A DNA stretch of 64,000 bases from Edaphovirga cremea (GCF_003332275.1 NZ_QOVA01000005.1:62001-126000); one strand, 5' to 3'; counted from the first letter of the stretch, positions 32,447-39,653 are shown. Program-made: numbers and translations. Notes: a model not told the origin generated them from the sequence alone.

Positions 32447-32557
32447 CTAACGTGTTGATAGTATGTAAAATACTAGCAATAGTGCCAAGATCACGGCAAT
32501 CATCGCTAACCCTATCGGGGTCTGTTTTAGCAGCGCCTTGAGAATGTAATTATTCAT
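32447..32557 (-). CDS. 36-aa single-span membrane peptide, first cistron of the cas operon (possible CreT-like toxin)
   Basis: Too short for ordinary gene finding. ATG at 32557 with a strong Shine-Dalgarno AGGGAGGT 3 nt upstream; TAG at 32447-32449. The peptide starts MNNYILKALLKQTPIG and continues as one hydrophobic span, LAMIAVILALLLVFYIL, ending STR, like small membrane toxins of type I toxin-antitoxin systems. Rare codons are frequent: four CTA and two ATA. It lies 9 nt before cse1 and just downstream of a site matching the neighbouring crRNA-like RNA. Alternatives: a leader peptide tuning cse1 translation, or a small accessory membrane protein. Expression and toxicity are inference. Confidence 0.65.
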   Translation of the reverse strand: MNNYILKALLKQTPIGLAMIAVILALLLVFYILSTR

Positions 32558-32583
32558 CGTACCTCCCTGGTTGATTTTCAGGC

Positions 32584-32612
32584 AGTTTATTCCCTCTCGA
32601 TAAATACTGCAA
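32584..32612 (-). promoter_or_regulatory. Candidate promoter of the cas operon
   Basis: On the minus strand TTGCAG (32612-32607), 17 bp, TAAACT (32589-32584), giving a start near 32577 and a ~20-nt leader before the small ORF. The match is modest, as expected for a promoter that is weak or needs an activator. The AAG PAM (32611-32613) overlaps its -35. Confidence 0.4.
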
Positions 32613-32645
32613 GAGCGTAATTAATTTAACACCAGCCATCTTTTG
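32611..32645 (+). promoter_or_regulatory. Protospacer-like target of the crRNA-like RNA, with AAG PAM
   Basis: PAM AAG at 32611-32613, then AGCGTAATTAA (32614-32624), identical to the first 11 nt of the spacer-like segment at 32731. The first mismatch is position 12, a flipped-out position in type I-E R-loops, and 13-15 and 18-20 match again; 20 of 32 positions agree. Seed plus PAM with poor distal pairing should allow Cascade binding without efficient cleavage. The site covers the region just upstream of and at the -35 of the cas operon. Confidence 0.8.
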
Positions 32646-32668
32646 ATGTTAGGATAGCTCGTCATTCA

Positions 32669-32697
32669 TTAACAGACTCCCATCTAAAGGCTATAAT
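32669..32697 (+). promoter_or_regulatory. Strong sigma70 promoter of the crRNA-like RNA
   Basis: TTAACA (32669-32674), 17-bp spacer, TATAAT (32692-32697). Transcription would begin near 32704, inside the first degenerate repeat, so the RNA starts just before the repeat hairpin. Confidence 0.82.
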
Positions 32698-32701
32698 ATT
32701 C

Positions 32702-32730
32702 ACCTTCCCCGCGCCTGCGGGGATAAACCG
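32702..32730 (+). repeat. Degenerate CRISPR repeat 1 of the mini-unit
   Basis: 25 of 29 positions match the array repeat in crRNA sense. Changes are at the first three bases and one loop base (GCCT for GCCA); the hairpin CCCCGC/GCGGGG and the handle ATAAACCG (32723-32730) are intact. Confidence 0.95.
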
Positions 32731-32760
32731 AGCGTAATTAAATTATTACCGTCGGAAGTT

Positions 32761-32780
32761 CAGTTCCCCAACGTTTGGGG
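32761..32780 (+). repeat. Degenerate CRISPR repeat 2 of the mini-unit
   Basis: Strongly eroded: TTCCCC is kept, then the stem is CCCCAA/TTGGGG (32766-32771 with 32775-32780) with loop CGT, against CCCCGC/GCGGGG with loop GCCA in the array. Both inner base pairs changed together, so the hairpin for Cas6e is preserved while the primary sequence and 3' tail are lost. Confidence 0.85.
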
Positions 32781-32782
32781 TT

Positions 32783-32810
32783 GGGTGCAGAAGCTACTGC
32801 TTCTGCACCC
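32783..32810 (+). terminator. 12-bp perfect hairpin ending the crRNA-like RNA and spanning the cas3 stop
   Basis: GGGTGCAGAAGC (32783-32794), loop TACT, GCTTCTGCACCC (32799-32810), followed on the plus strand by GTTTC. The stem is strong but the T tract is short. The cas3 stop codon lies in it (32794-32796), so cas3 coding sequence and hairpin share bases. Confidence 0.6.
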
Positions 32811-35421
32811 GTTTCAAACCGGTTTGTGCGTTATATGTAACGGTTGAACCAGTGAATTGCCCATCACACAAAACCCCGGCCAGCCAGATACAGCCGTCAT
32901 CGTCATAGGGGGCGTTCAGATATTTTTTCCATGAATCGGGCGCGTTCACGGTGTTAGTGATGCGGATTTCCATTTTCAGATAGTCCGGGCTCTCATCGTA
33001 ATTCACCCCGTTCAGCAATTGGCGCTGACCGTTCGCCAGTGGCACAAACGGCACTATCGACAGACTCATCTCGCCGTCGCGGGTCACCGCACGCAGATTT
33101 TCATCTTCATCCGGTATCGCCTCCTCCTCTGCTTTTCTGAGAATAAAGTGCGCCAGACTCGTTTTCACATACTGCTCTTCATTAAATTTCTCATAGGCTT
33201 GCAGGATCCAATCTGGTTCATCGCCAGTAGGATCCTGTTGGTAAATCGGTTCAATCCAGTCACGGTAGGCGGCAGGAAAACGAATCGGCTCACCGTCCAA
33301 GGCTGCCAAACGCTGCCAGGTGCGCCACATCACCAGACTGTTGCTGTAGATCAGCCCGTGAACACCAAAGTCGCTGCGGTCTGGAACCAACACAGTGAAA
33401 TGCGGTGTAGAAAATGCCGCCGGACGATATTGACGCTGATGGCGATGCAAACGCCCTAAACGCTGGAACAGCAGATCAACAGGGCATAGCTGAGTGATAA
33501 TCCAATCAAAATCCACATCAATACTTTGTTCAATTACCTGACTGGAGACCAGAATACGGCCTTTACTCCGATCGCCCTCCGACCCAAAAGTGCCAATGGC
33601 GGCCTGCTCTTTTACCTGCCGATCGTTAAAGGTGAAACGCGCATGAAACAGTTGAATTTCAATCTCATTTTGTTCATTTAACCGTTCCTTTAACCTCTCA
33701 TATAGCCCCTGAGCGACATCCACCAGATTACATATCACTGCCACCTGTGCGCCCTGCTGTGCTGCGGCTAGTAAACGTTCGATTAACTCGTCATTGGGCA
33801 GCATATCGGCCATCGGCAGAACTTCTGCGTGAAGGGTAATGTCTGGCGGCATATCGTGTTCAGGCAAGGTGAATGCCAAGTTGTCATGGCTGTCAGTCCA
33901 ACTCACTAGAGGATAATCGCGACAGGGGAGGAGCGTACTCTGCCAGGCATGTGCCAACGCTTGACGTTGGTATTCTGGCAACGTCGCAGATAATAAAATC
34001 GCCGACCCACCTGCCGCTTTTTGCGCGGACAATACCGCACTGAGTAGTCCGTACATGTAGGTGCTGTAGGCGTGGACTTCATCAATGATTAATACGCTGC
34101 GACCAATGCCGAACTGCCGAACAAAACGGTGCTTAACTGGTAACACCGAGACCAAAACCTGATCGACGGTACAGATCCCGATCTGCCCCAACAGTGCGCG
34201 TTTACGCGAATGGAACCATTCGGCGCATTGTACCGTGGCCTCTTCATCACCCTGTAACTGCCGTTGAGGTCGTTGTTTTATCTCGGTAAACAATTTATTA
34301 AAGCTGGCGTTACCATGTGCCAATACAAGATTGGGTGCAGAAAATAGCTGACTCGCCAATTTTTCAACCCGGGCAAACATCGCATTGGCAGACGCCTGGG
34401 TCGGTAACGCAAAAATAATACTGTCCGCTTCACCCTGAGATAAAAGACGCCATGCCAGCGCCAACGCCATTTCGGTTTTTCCTGATCCGGTAGGCGCTTC
34501 CACCACCGTGAGACCGGATTTTACGGGTAACCTATCGACCAACGTCTGCAATTGGCGCGGGATCTTTCCGTCCGGTAATAACACGCCCACGCCCTGGTAT
34601 TGATACGGTCTCTCCAGCAGAGGAGAACAAGCCTGTTGCGCTTCGCCGTGTACCCGCTGCTGAAAATAGTCATTCAGCGTCAGGCTATTGTCATCGCAAA
34701 ACGGGAATGATTCCTGAGAACCCAACCAGTCGCAAATACAACAGAATCCGGCCAACATCAGGCTGACCGGAGGGGGAACGTCATCCGCTGTTAACCCGAC
34801 GGGAGAAAGAAATAACGCGGCCAAATCATCGACAAGTGCCTGACGCGCAATGGCATCTTGCTGCGCAGCCTGCCCTTTCAGGAGGAAATCACTCATGTGG
34901 GCTGTCATATTATTATAAGCTACCACATGCCCGTGATGCCCTCCCACCGCCGCCATCCAGTCCAACTCCAGCTTTGGGCCATCATCGCTTTTTGGTTCAG
35001 CGAATTGGTCAAAAGGAGCGTTATCGACCGGAGTGCGATCGTAGCCATACCAAAAGACACCGGCTACACCATGATAATATTGCTTACTTTGCGTTCGAGA
35101 AGGGAGCTTTGCAGCAAAAAAGATAGGATTTAAACGCCGCCAGACCTCTGCCGCTTTTAGCTGAAAACGCAGATCAATTTTACCCAAATCATGCAGCGCG
35201 ATAAAAAACAGCACCCAGGCACGATACTGTTCAGCTGGGATATCAACATCATGCATAAAACTTTGCCGCAGATGCGCTGATGAATCCCACCACACAGCCG
35301 CCACGGCGGCAACATCCAGAGCGTGAAAAGGCAATAAATGGCAGAGGATAGTCGGATGATCTTCCGCCTCACGCGCTTTGCCCCAATATCGGTAATAGGG
35401 AGGGCATTTCTCTCGGGTCAT
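32794..35421 (-). CDS. cas3: Cas3, HD nuclease-helicase (type I-E)
   Basis: 875 aa from the ATG at 35421 (AAGGAATG upstream). N-terminal HD nuclease with FIALHDLGKIDLRFQ; superfamily 2 helicase with Walker A EAPTGSGKTEMALALAW, motif II LIIDEVHAYSTYM, motif III LLSATLPEYQ and motif VI LFQRLGRLHRHQ. Recruited by Cse1 at a fully paired R-loop to nick and degrade target DNA. Unlike a simple operon, it is separated from cse1 by a 357-bp interval that holds a guide RNA gene and a tiny ORF. All key motifs are intact. Confidence 0.97.
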   Translation of the reverse strand: MTREKCPPYYRYWGKAREAEDHPTILCHLLPFHALDVAAVAAVWWDSSAHLRQSFMHDVDIPAEQYRAWVLFFIALHDLGKIDLRFQLKAAEVWRRLNPIFFAAKLPSRTQSKQYYHGVAGVFWYGYDRTPVDNAPFDQFAEPKSDDGPKLELDWMAAVGGHHGHVVAYNNMTAHMSDFLLKGQAAQQDAIARQALVDDLAALFLSPVGLTADDVPPPVSLMLAGFCCICDWLGSQESFPFCDDNSLTLNDYFQQRVHGEAQQACSPLLERPYQYQGVGVLLPDGKIPRQLQTLVDRLPVKSGLTVVEAPTGSGKTEMALALAWRLLSQGEADSIIFALPTQASANAMFARVEKLASQLFSAPNLVLAHGNASFNKLFTEIKQRPQRQLQGDEEATVQCAEWFHSRKRALLGQIGICTVDQVLVSVLPVKHRFVRQFGIGRSVLIIDEVHAYSTYMYGLLSAVLSAQKAAGGSAILLSATLPEYQRQALAHAWQSTLLPCRDYPLVSWTDSHDNLAFTLPEHDMPPDITLHAEVLPMADMLPNDELIERLLAAAQQGAQVAVICNLVDVAQGLYERLKERLNEQNEIEIQLFHARFTFNDRQVKEQAAIGTFGSEGDRSKGRILVSSQVIEQSIDVDFDWIITQLCPVDLLFQRLGRLHRHQRQYRPAAFSTPHFTVLVPDRSDFGVHGLIYSNSLVMWRTWQRLAALDGEPIRFPAAYRDWIEPIYQQDPTGDEPDWILQAYEKFNEEQYVKTSLAHFILRKAEEEAIPDEDENLRAVTRDGEMSLSIVPFVPLANGQRQLLNGVNYDESPDYLKMEIRITNTVNAPDSWKKYLNAPYDDDGCIWLAGVLCDGQFTGSTVTYNAQTGLKRVQKQ

Positions 35422-35924
35422 GTCACATTCCTTGTATGACCTTACATTAAGAGAGCTTATTAAATGATCACTCGCTGACATTCACCGTGATTGATATCTC
35501 CATTTAACATGTTATTTATCAAAACGCTTGCCGCTATGCGTGTACTTCCCCCTCGCATAGGGTTATATAAAAATAGCAGCTTCATTCAATCAATCTGAAG
35601 GCATGAAATGTTTTCATGCTTCTGGTTCATTTTTTTCTAAAAAATAGGGGATTTTGTTACAGGATTTTGAAAAATACGAAGCATCAATTTTCTTTGGGTC
35701 GCCGAATCCCAGCGCGGAACCGGGCTGGGGCGGCAGAGCAAGAGGCATTGGCGCGAAACTGCCAATCACCCCACCTTCCCTGACATAAAAATGAATGCAC
35801 CTTGCCGCGGTTATTTATTCAAACTGTGAACGCGGTTGGGAAATAGTGAATAAAGTAACCATAACAAGCTATCACACCCCCGACGTGGTAAAATACAGTC
35901 CTATACACCAATGCGGTGAACATT
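35422..35924. other. AT-rich region upstream of cas3
   Basis: 503 bp with no complete gene. It should hold the cas3 promoter. A short GNAT-like translated fragment lies at 35671-35829 (separate entry). Confidence 0.5.
35671..35829 (+). pseudogene. Fragment resembling a GNAT acetyltransferase motif A
   Basis: One frame reads INFLWVAESQRGTGLGRQ, which fits the GNAT acetyl-CoA binding motif (LWV.E..RG.GLG..L). The flanks do not continue as a GNAT domain, and there is no start codon or Shine-Dalgarno. Most likely the scar of a lost gene, possibly chance similarity. Confidence 0.35.
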
Positions 35925-36083
35925 ATGTCTATCTTTGATGCTATTAGGCGTTTCAGCCCCAGTTCAACGAAAATTGCCTGCCCAAAATGCGCCTTTAAAT
36001 CTGAGCAACAGGCTTCCAAAATACAAAAAAGGCAGACGTTAATCTGCCCAAGTTGTGGGTACTACTTTATTTATAAACAATAA
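35925..36083 (+). CDS. Small zinc-ribbon protein (YnfU-like)
   Basis: 52 aa. ATG at 35925 with GGTGAAC upstream, TAA at 36083. Two CxxC knuckles (IACPKC and LICPSCGYYF) separated by a charged segment (KSEQQASKIQKRQT) predict a single zinc ribbon. The spacing and the IKKRQTLICP-type stretch recall small zinc-ribbon proteins such as E. coli YnfU; the assignment is from memory of the family pattern. The function is unknown. It stands alone, convergent with the LuxR-like gene. Confidence 0.65.
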   Translation: MSIFDAIRRFSPSSTKIACPKCAFKSEQQASKIQKRQTLICPSCGYYFIYKQ

Positions 36084-36108
36084 ATAATTCTGGCTGGTAC
36101 ACCTATTC

Positions 36109-36807
36109 TTAGTTCAAGATCTCTTCTGTCGTTTTACTGACAAGACCCATTTGAACGTCCGAATATTGATTTGCATCGCGAATCTTGCCGGCACCAGAGA
36201 CATTTTCTGGGAGATCGACAGCACGAAGCAGAAGAAACATTTGATTCAAATTATCAAATCCCATCTTGGCTAGGCCATTATTTTTGTGACTACTGATTGT
36301 TTTCTGACTACAGCAAAATTTTTCTGCCAACCACGACACTGAAGCACCATCAAGCAAGTGAGTAAGCACAGCTCTCTCGCAGGAAGTCAGTTTTTTATTT
36401 TTATTACGATAAAAATAAATCCTTTTATTCTCATCATCATTAAGTTGCGTAAATATATCTGTGAGTCTCTGCAATGGCAAACCACGAGAAACCCATTCGA
36501 ACTGACAATCCGTCAGCAATGACAACATAAAAGCGGTACGTTGCGAAGAGAGTAAAACCAATCTCCGCGACTTCGGCAATATGGCATCGAAATGCTGGAA
36601 GAAGTCGGATAACTCCCTAAACGAAAAATTATAATCATCAATGCCTACCACCGCCATATCAAATGAAGGATATCTTAGCTGGTGTATTGAGGGGAAATGA
36701 CTGTATTCGGACATAATTTTAGCGTCGAAGTCTCCTTGGGTTAATAACGTTCTGAGACAGATACGACTATACTGACATGCTTCGATCAAAATAATTTTTT
36801 TAATCAT
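36109..36807 (-). CDS. LuxR/FixJ-type regulator with degenerate receiver-like domain
   Basis: 232 aa. The N-terminal half (1-125) looks like a receiver fold (MIKKIILIEACQYSRICLRT; FDMAVVGIDDYNFSF; RRLVLLSSQ), but the acidic pocket after strand beta-1 is not conserved, so phosphorylation is doubtful. The C-terminal HTH (about 140-195) is LuxR-type: LTSCERAVLTHLLDGASVSW, LAEKFCCSQKTISSHKNNGL, AKMGF. It resembles RcsA/RcsB-like auxiliary regulators. AT-rich and isolated, so the target is unknown. Confidence 0.75.
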   Translation of the reverse strand: MIKKIILIEACQYSRICLRTLLTQGDFDAKIMSEYSHFPSIHQLRYPSFDMAVVGIDDYNFSFRELSDFFQHFDAILPKSRRLVLLSSQRTAFMLSLLTDCQFEWVSRGLPLQRLTDIFTQLNDDENKRIYFYRNKNKKLTSCERAVLTHLLDGASVSWLAEKFCCSQKTISSHKNNGLAKMGFDNLNQMFLLLRAVDLPENVSGAGKIRDANQYSDVQMGLVSKTTEEILN

Positions 36808-37474
36808 ACAATATCCCTTGCCTATAACTGCCCTTTTAGTTTAACTCAAACAAGATCATGGAATTAAAAGTGTTGCCAATCGACATAAATTACCTTCATT
36901 TAAAAATCACCCACGCGGATACAAAAATACTCATTGCTTTGATTACTATTTTTTCCCTGCACGAATCCGGTAATCGTGCTTTTTTATAACGTTTACCGTC
37001 GGTGGTAAATTTCAAAAACAACCGGTTCATCCAAGCTGAAAGAGGTGCACAGTAGCGCACCCCTTTATGTAAATAAGTATCCCAGAAAATTCCTATCCAC
37101 GGTACATTAATCCGATTAACAGCGAAAATTCGGGATTAACGCCTGAAGTTAATGTTTTATAAAAGTATTTTAAGTGAAAAAAACCAGTTTCTTAATCCCA
37201 TAATTTTTACGCGCCAAAGATTAACCGAACGCAGGCAAGCCCTGCATTCAGGGAAGGTTAATCAATTGTTATGCACTCATAATGAAGATGTTTTAAATCG
37301 CAAAAAAAGTGTCATTGGAAATGGTTGCTACCCAGTCAATTTGACGAAAAATCTTTTTTTTAATCCACAGAAAGAAAAAGATTTCTTGATCTCAACAAGA
37401 TTTTGGCCACAGAGAGAACTGTTATCGTGTTCTTGGCAGAATAAGAAATTGTTAAGAAAATCGGAGCATCTTTG
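36808..37474. other. AT-rich intergenic region with an orphan terminator
   Basis: About 670 bp with no supported gene. A 108-codon ORF on the plus strand (37152-37478) lacks family similarity and a good Shine-Dalgarno. A terminator-like hairpin lies at 36959-36985. Confidence 0.5.
36959..36985 (+). terminator. Orphan rho-independent terminator
   Basis: GCACGA (36959-36964), 9-nt loop, TCGTGC (36974-36979), then six Ts. It points rightward with no plus-strand gene in the 870 bp before it except the 52-aa zinc-ribbon gene, whose transcript would have to cross the oppositely oriented LuxR-like gene; it may end a small RNA. Confidence 0.6.
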
Positions 37475-38026
37475 CTAGTTTATTTTTGCGAAAGTACAAA
37501 TGAAAAGCGGTGAATAGAGCGTGGAGAAAAGTAACGCATTATTCTTCAACCTGGTAATGATAAACGTGTCAGTTGAACCTTCGTGGTAGAGGGAGTTGTT
37601 CAACACTTTCCTATCCAGTTCAGCACCCACATCGTCCAGTCCAGAACGTTCAACGTTGGTCGCTTGCAACGAAAAGTTACCACTTTTTTTATCACGTATA
37701 ACATAGTTAAAGTAAATATCCCGATAGATAGTACGCTGTATCAGGATGTTATTATCGGCATCAACTTCTCTGACCTGACCGCTAATATTGGTTACTCCCT
37801 GCCCATTTTCACCAAAGCTGTAGAAAAGGGTGACATACAATTGATAGCGAAAATCACCCTGGCGTCGCTCAAGTGAAATATTCGCCATGCAACGATCGCT
37901 GTACCCTGGGTCTAACGTACCGTCCCATGGCTGCTGCCTAATAACAATCACTGCCGTGAGCGAAACCAACAGGCAAAAGAGCATGAATAAAAAAATCCCA
38001 ATTTTTTTCGCTTTATTCATAATCAT
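37475..38026 (-). CDS. FidL-like membrane-anchored protein
   Basis: 183 aa. A basic start (MIMNKAKK), one transmembrane helix (IGIFLFMLFCLLVSLTAVIV) and a periplasmic domain rich in beta-strand patterns (FRYQLYVTLFYSFGENGQGV). By size, topology and its 4-nt overlap with the preceding ToxR-like regulator gene it resembles FidL, the partner of MarT in Salmonella SPI-3. FidL-type proteins are thought to modulate their membrane regulator; this is inference here. Confidence 0.6.
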   Translation of the reverse strand: MIMNKAKKIGIFLFMLFCLLVSLTAVIVIRQQPWDGTLDPGYSDRCMANISLERRQGDFRYQLYVTLFYSFGENGQGVTNISGQVREVDADNNILIQRTIYRDIYFNYVIRDKKSGNFSLQATNVERSGLDDVGAELDRKVLNNSLYHEGSTDTFIITRLKNNALLFSTLYSPLFICTFAKIN

Positions 38027-38874
38027 TTTCTTACGCTCAGATAATAATTTTTGCAGTCCTTAAGATCTTTGTCCTTATTGATATTGCATATTCCCATAAA
38101 GGTTCGATCTACGCCGGCGAGATTTACTTCACTTAAGGTTTTTTTATAAAAAATGACATAATTATTTTTCCCACATTCAATATTGTGAGTACTTTTGAAA
38201 TTTATGAAGGCCTTTTTAATATTTTTTGCGATATCTTCGTCATATGACTCGGTAACGTGAACATGGCATCCACCAATGTCAGCAAAGAAAACCGGCTCAG
38301 TATTCTTATTCAAATAAACCCACATTACACAGAATGCCAAAGCGAATGACACCACCGCCAGTAACCAAAAAAAGTGATATCTAGTAGAAAAACTCTTGGT
38401 ACTGGAGCCGACGTGTTGTAGTTGTTCCACAGCCGCTTTATCCGCCGACAAGGTATATTCCACTGTACTGACTGAGTTATCGGCAGATTTCTCTGACGCG
38501 GCTATTTCTACACTATCGGGAAATGTCTCTTCACTCTCTTCAATGACCGCGATAGAAATCGACTCAGCCAGCGCAAAGCCAACCTTGGGAACGGTCAAAA
38601 TGGCTGCGCGGTCGATACCTAAATGTTGAATATTTCTTCTTAATTTGCTTACACATTGATTTAAATTGTTGTTATTGGAAATCAGACCGTGATCGTCCCA
38701 CACTTCTTGGAACAGTTGTGCTCGGGTGACGGGGTTGCCATGATTAATAATCAGTAACATTAGCAACCTGCGCGTCGTGTTCTGCAGTGGTATGATTTCT
38801 TCTGGGTAGCCTTTTAAACTTAACATGCTGTTTTTAGTGTCAAAAACAATAATTTCATCAATGAGATATTTCAT
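38023..38874 (-). CDS. MarT/CadC/ToxR-like transmembrane transcriptional regulator
   Basis: 283 aa from the ATG at 38874 (a GTG three codons earlier is possible). The N-terminal winged helix (1-105) shows LQNTTRRLLMLLIINHGNPV, TRAQLFQEVWDDHGL and NQCVSKLRRNIQHLGID, then the wing LTVPKVGFALAE. A linker follows, then one membrane helix (HFFWLLAVVSFALAFCVMWV, about 165-185) and a ~95-residue periplasmic domain with four cysteines. Such regulators bind DNA while membrane-anchored. Operonic with the FidL-like gene (ATGA overlap). Confidence 0.85.
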   Translation of the reverse strand: MKYLIDEIIVFDTKNSMLSLKGYPEEIIPLQNTTRRLLMLLIINHGNPVTRAQLFQEVWDDHGLISNNNNLNQCVSKLRRNIQHLGIDRAAILTVPKVGFALAESISIAVIEESEETFPDSVEIAASEKSADNSVSTVEYTLSADKAAVEQLQHVGSSTKSFSTRYHFFWLLAVVSFALAFCVMWVYLNKNTEPVFFADIGGCHVHVTESYDEDIAKNIKKAFINFKSTHNIECGKNNYVIFYKKTLSEVNLAGVDRTFMGICNINKDKDLKDCKNYYLSVRK

Positions 38875-38883
38875 TTTTCTCAC

Positions 38884-39254
38884 ATTCTTGTTTTTAGAAT
38901 CATGAATATACGCTTTATAAGTGTAGTCTGGGCGGCAGTCCCAAGCATCGTTAAATGATGTAAGTTGTATAAGACAATTCGACTAAATATACCTTAAACG
39001 ATCTGATTAATTAGAAAAATATCGTCAGATAATTCTTAAAGAATTTCAGTTATGTCCTAATTTGCAATAAGACGGCAAAAAGTGAATATTCCACCATTTT
39101 TTTCATATTTATCAAAATTATGGCGATGTCTCTTTTTTGATGGTATTTCAAATCAAAGTGAGTTTTTTAGATAAAAGCTGCATAACGTATGAACTCACTT
39201 TTATCCACTCTTTGCCGATGATCAAAGCATAGCTTGCTTGCGATAGGGGTCATC
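38884..39254. other. AT-rich intergenic region upstream of the MarT-like gene
   Basis: 371 bp, very AT-rich, no supported gene; presumably the promoter region of the MarT/FidL-like operon. Confidence 0.5.
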
Positions 39255-39344
39255 ATGTTATCTAGCCGACGCGTTACCTGGATTCTGGTTTTGTGTTTCT
39301 GCATGGTGTTTTGGTCAATACTATTTACGCTCGTATTAGGGTAA
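39255..39344 (+). CDS. 29-aa single-span membrane protein
   Basis: ATG at 39255 with AGGGGT 5-7 nt upstream and TAA at 39344. The peptide MLSSRRVTWILVLCFCMVFW then SILFTLVLG has a short basic N-terminus and one hydrophobic span. The spacing of W and FW (W-x10-W) resembles the membrane segment of YmiA-type small proteins. Alternative: a fortuitous hydrophobic ORF. No function can be assigned. Confidence 0.5.
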   Translation: MLSSRRVTWILVLCFCMVFWSILFTLVLG

Positions 39345-39653
39345 TTTATTGGTGGTCAAATTTTGTACAAACCGTGGATGAAATCACACTATTGATCACT
39401 CACCCCGGATGCGAGTAGAGTAGCGCCAGATCCTGTCGTGACTGGCATCTATACCTTAAATAATTCACATGAAGTATGACGGGTATACAAAAACAATCGG
39501 GCTGGCACGATATTACCGGATGCGGCAGTTATTCTCGGGGTGCTCCTCGCGATGAGGTCATTTTGGCAAACTGCTTTTGTCATCCAACATCTATTCCCGG
39601 AACAACAATTCGGATCGTTGCTGGCGGGAAAGCTCCATTGAGGAGTGGCTTGA
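39345..39653. other. Intergenic region upstream of ypdK
   Basis: 309 bp; two overlapping ORFs on opposite strands (39476-39802 plus, 39449-39784 minus) have no family features and are rejected. It presumably holds the ypdK promoter. Confidence 0.45.

Larger units (their letters stand above)
32704..32810 (+). ncRNA. crRNA-like guide RNA (CreR/CreA type) between cas3 and cse1
   Basis: Repeat-spacer-repeat unit in the orientation opposite to the cas genes: degenerate repeat 1 (32702-32730), a 30-nt spacer-like segment (32731-32760) and degenerate repeat 2 (from 32761). Cas6e cutting after both hairpins would release AUAAACCG, the spacer and a 3' hairpin, that is a normal-looking crRNA. The spacer seed matches the cas operon upstream region next to an AAG PAM. 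Established parallels are CreA (crRNA-like antitoxin repressing CreT) and CreR (crRNA-like RNA repressing cas genes). It is transcribed convergently with cas3 and overlaps its 3' end. A single exhausted spacer unit is the alternative, but the dedicated promoter argues against it. Confidence 0.82.

Noticed and set aside
37152-37478. 108-codon ORF between the LuxR-like and FidL-like genes
   Set aside because: No family resemblance, no good Shine-Dalgarno, very AT-rich sequence; probably chance.
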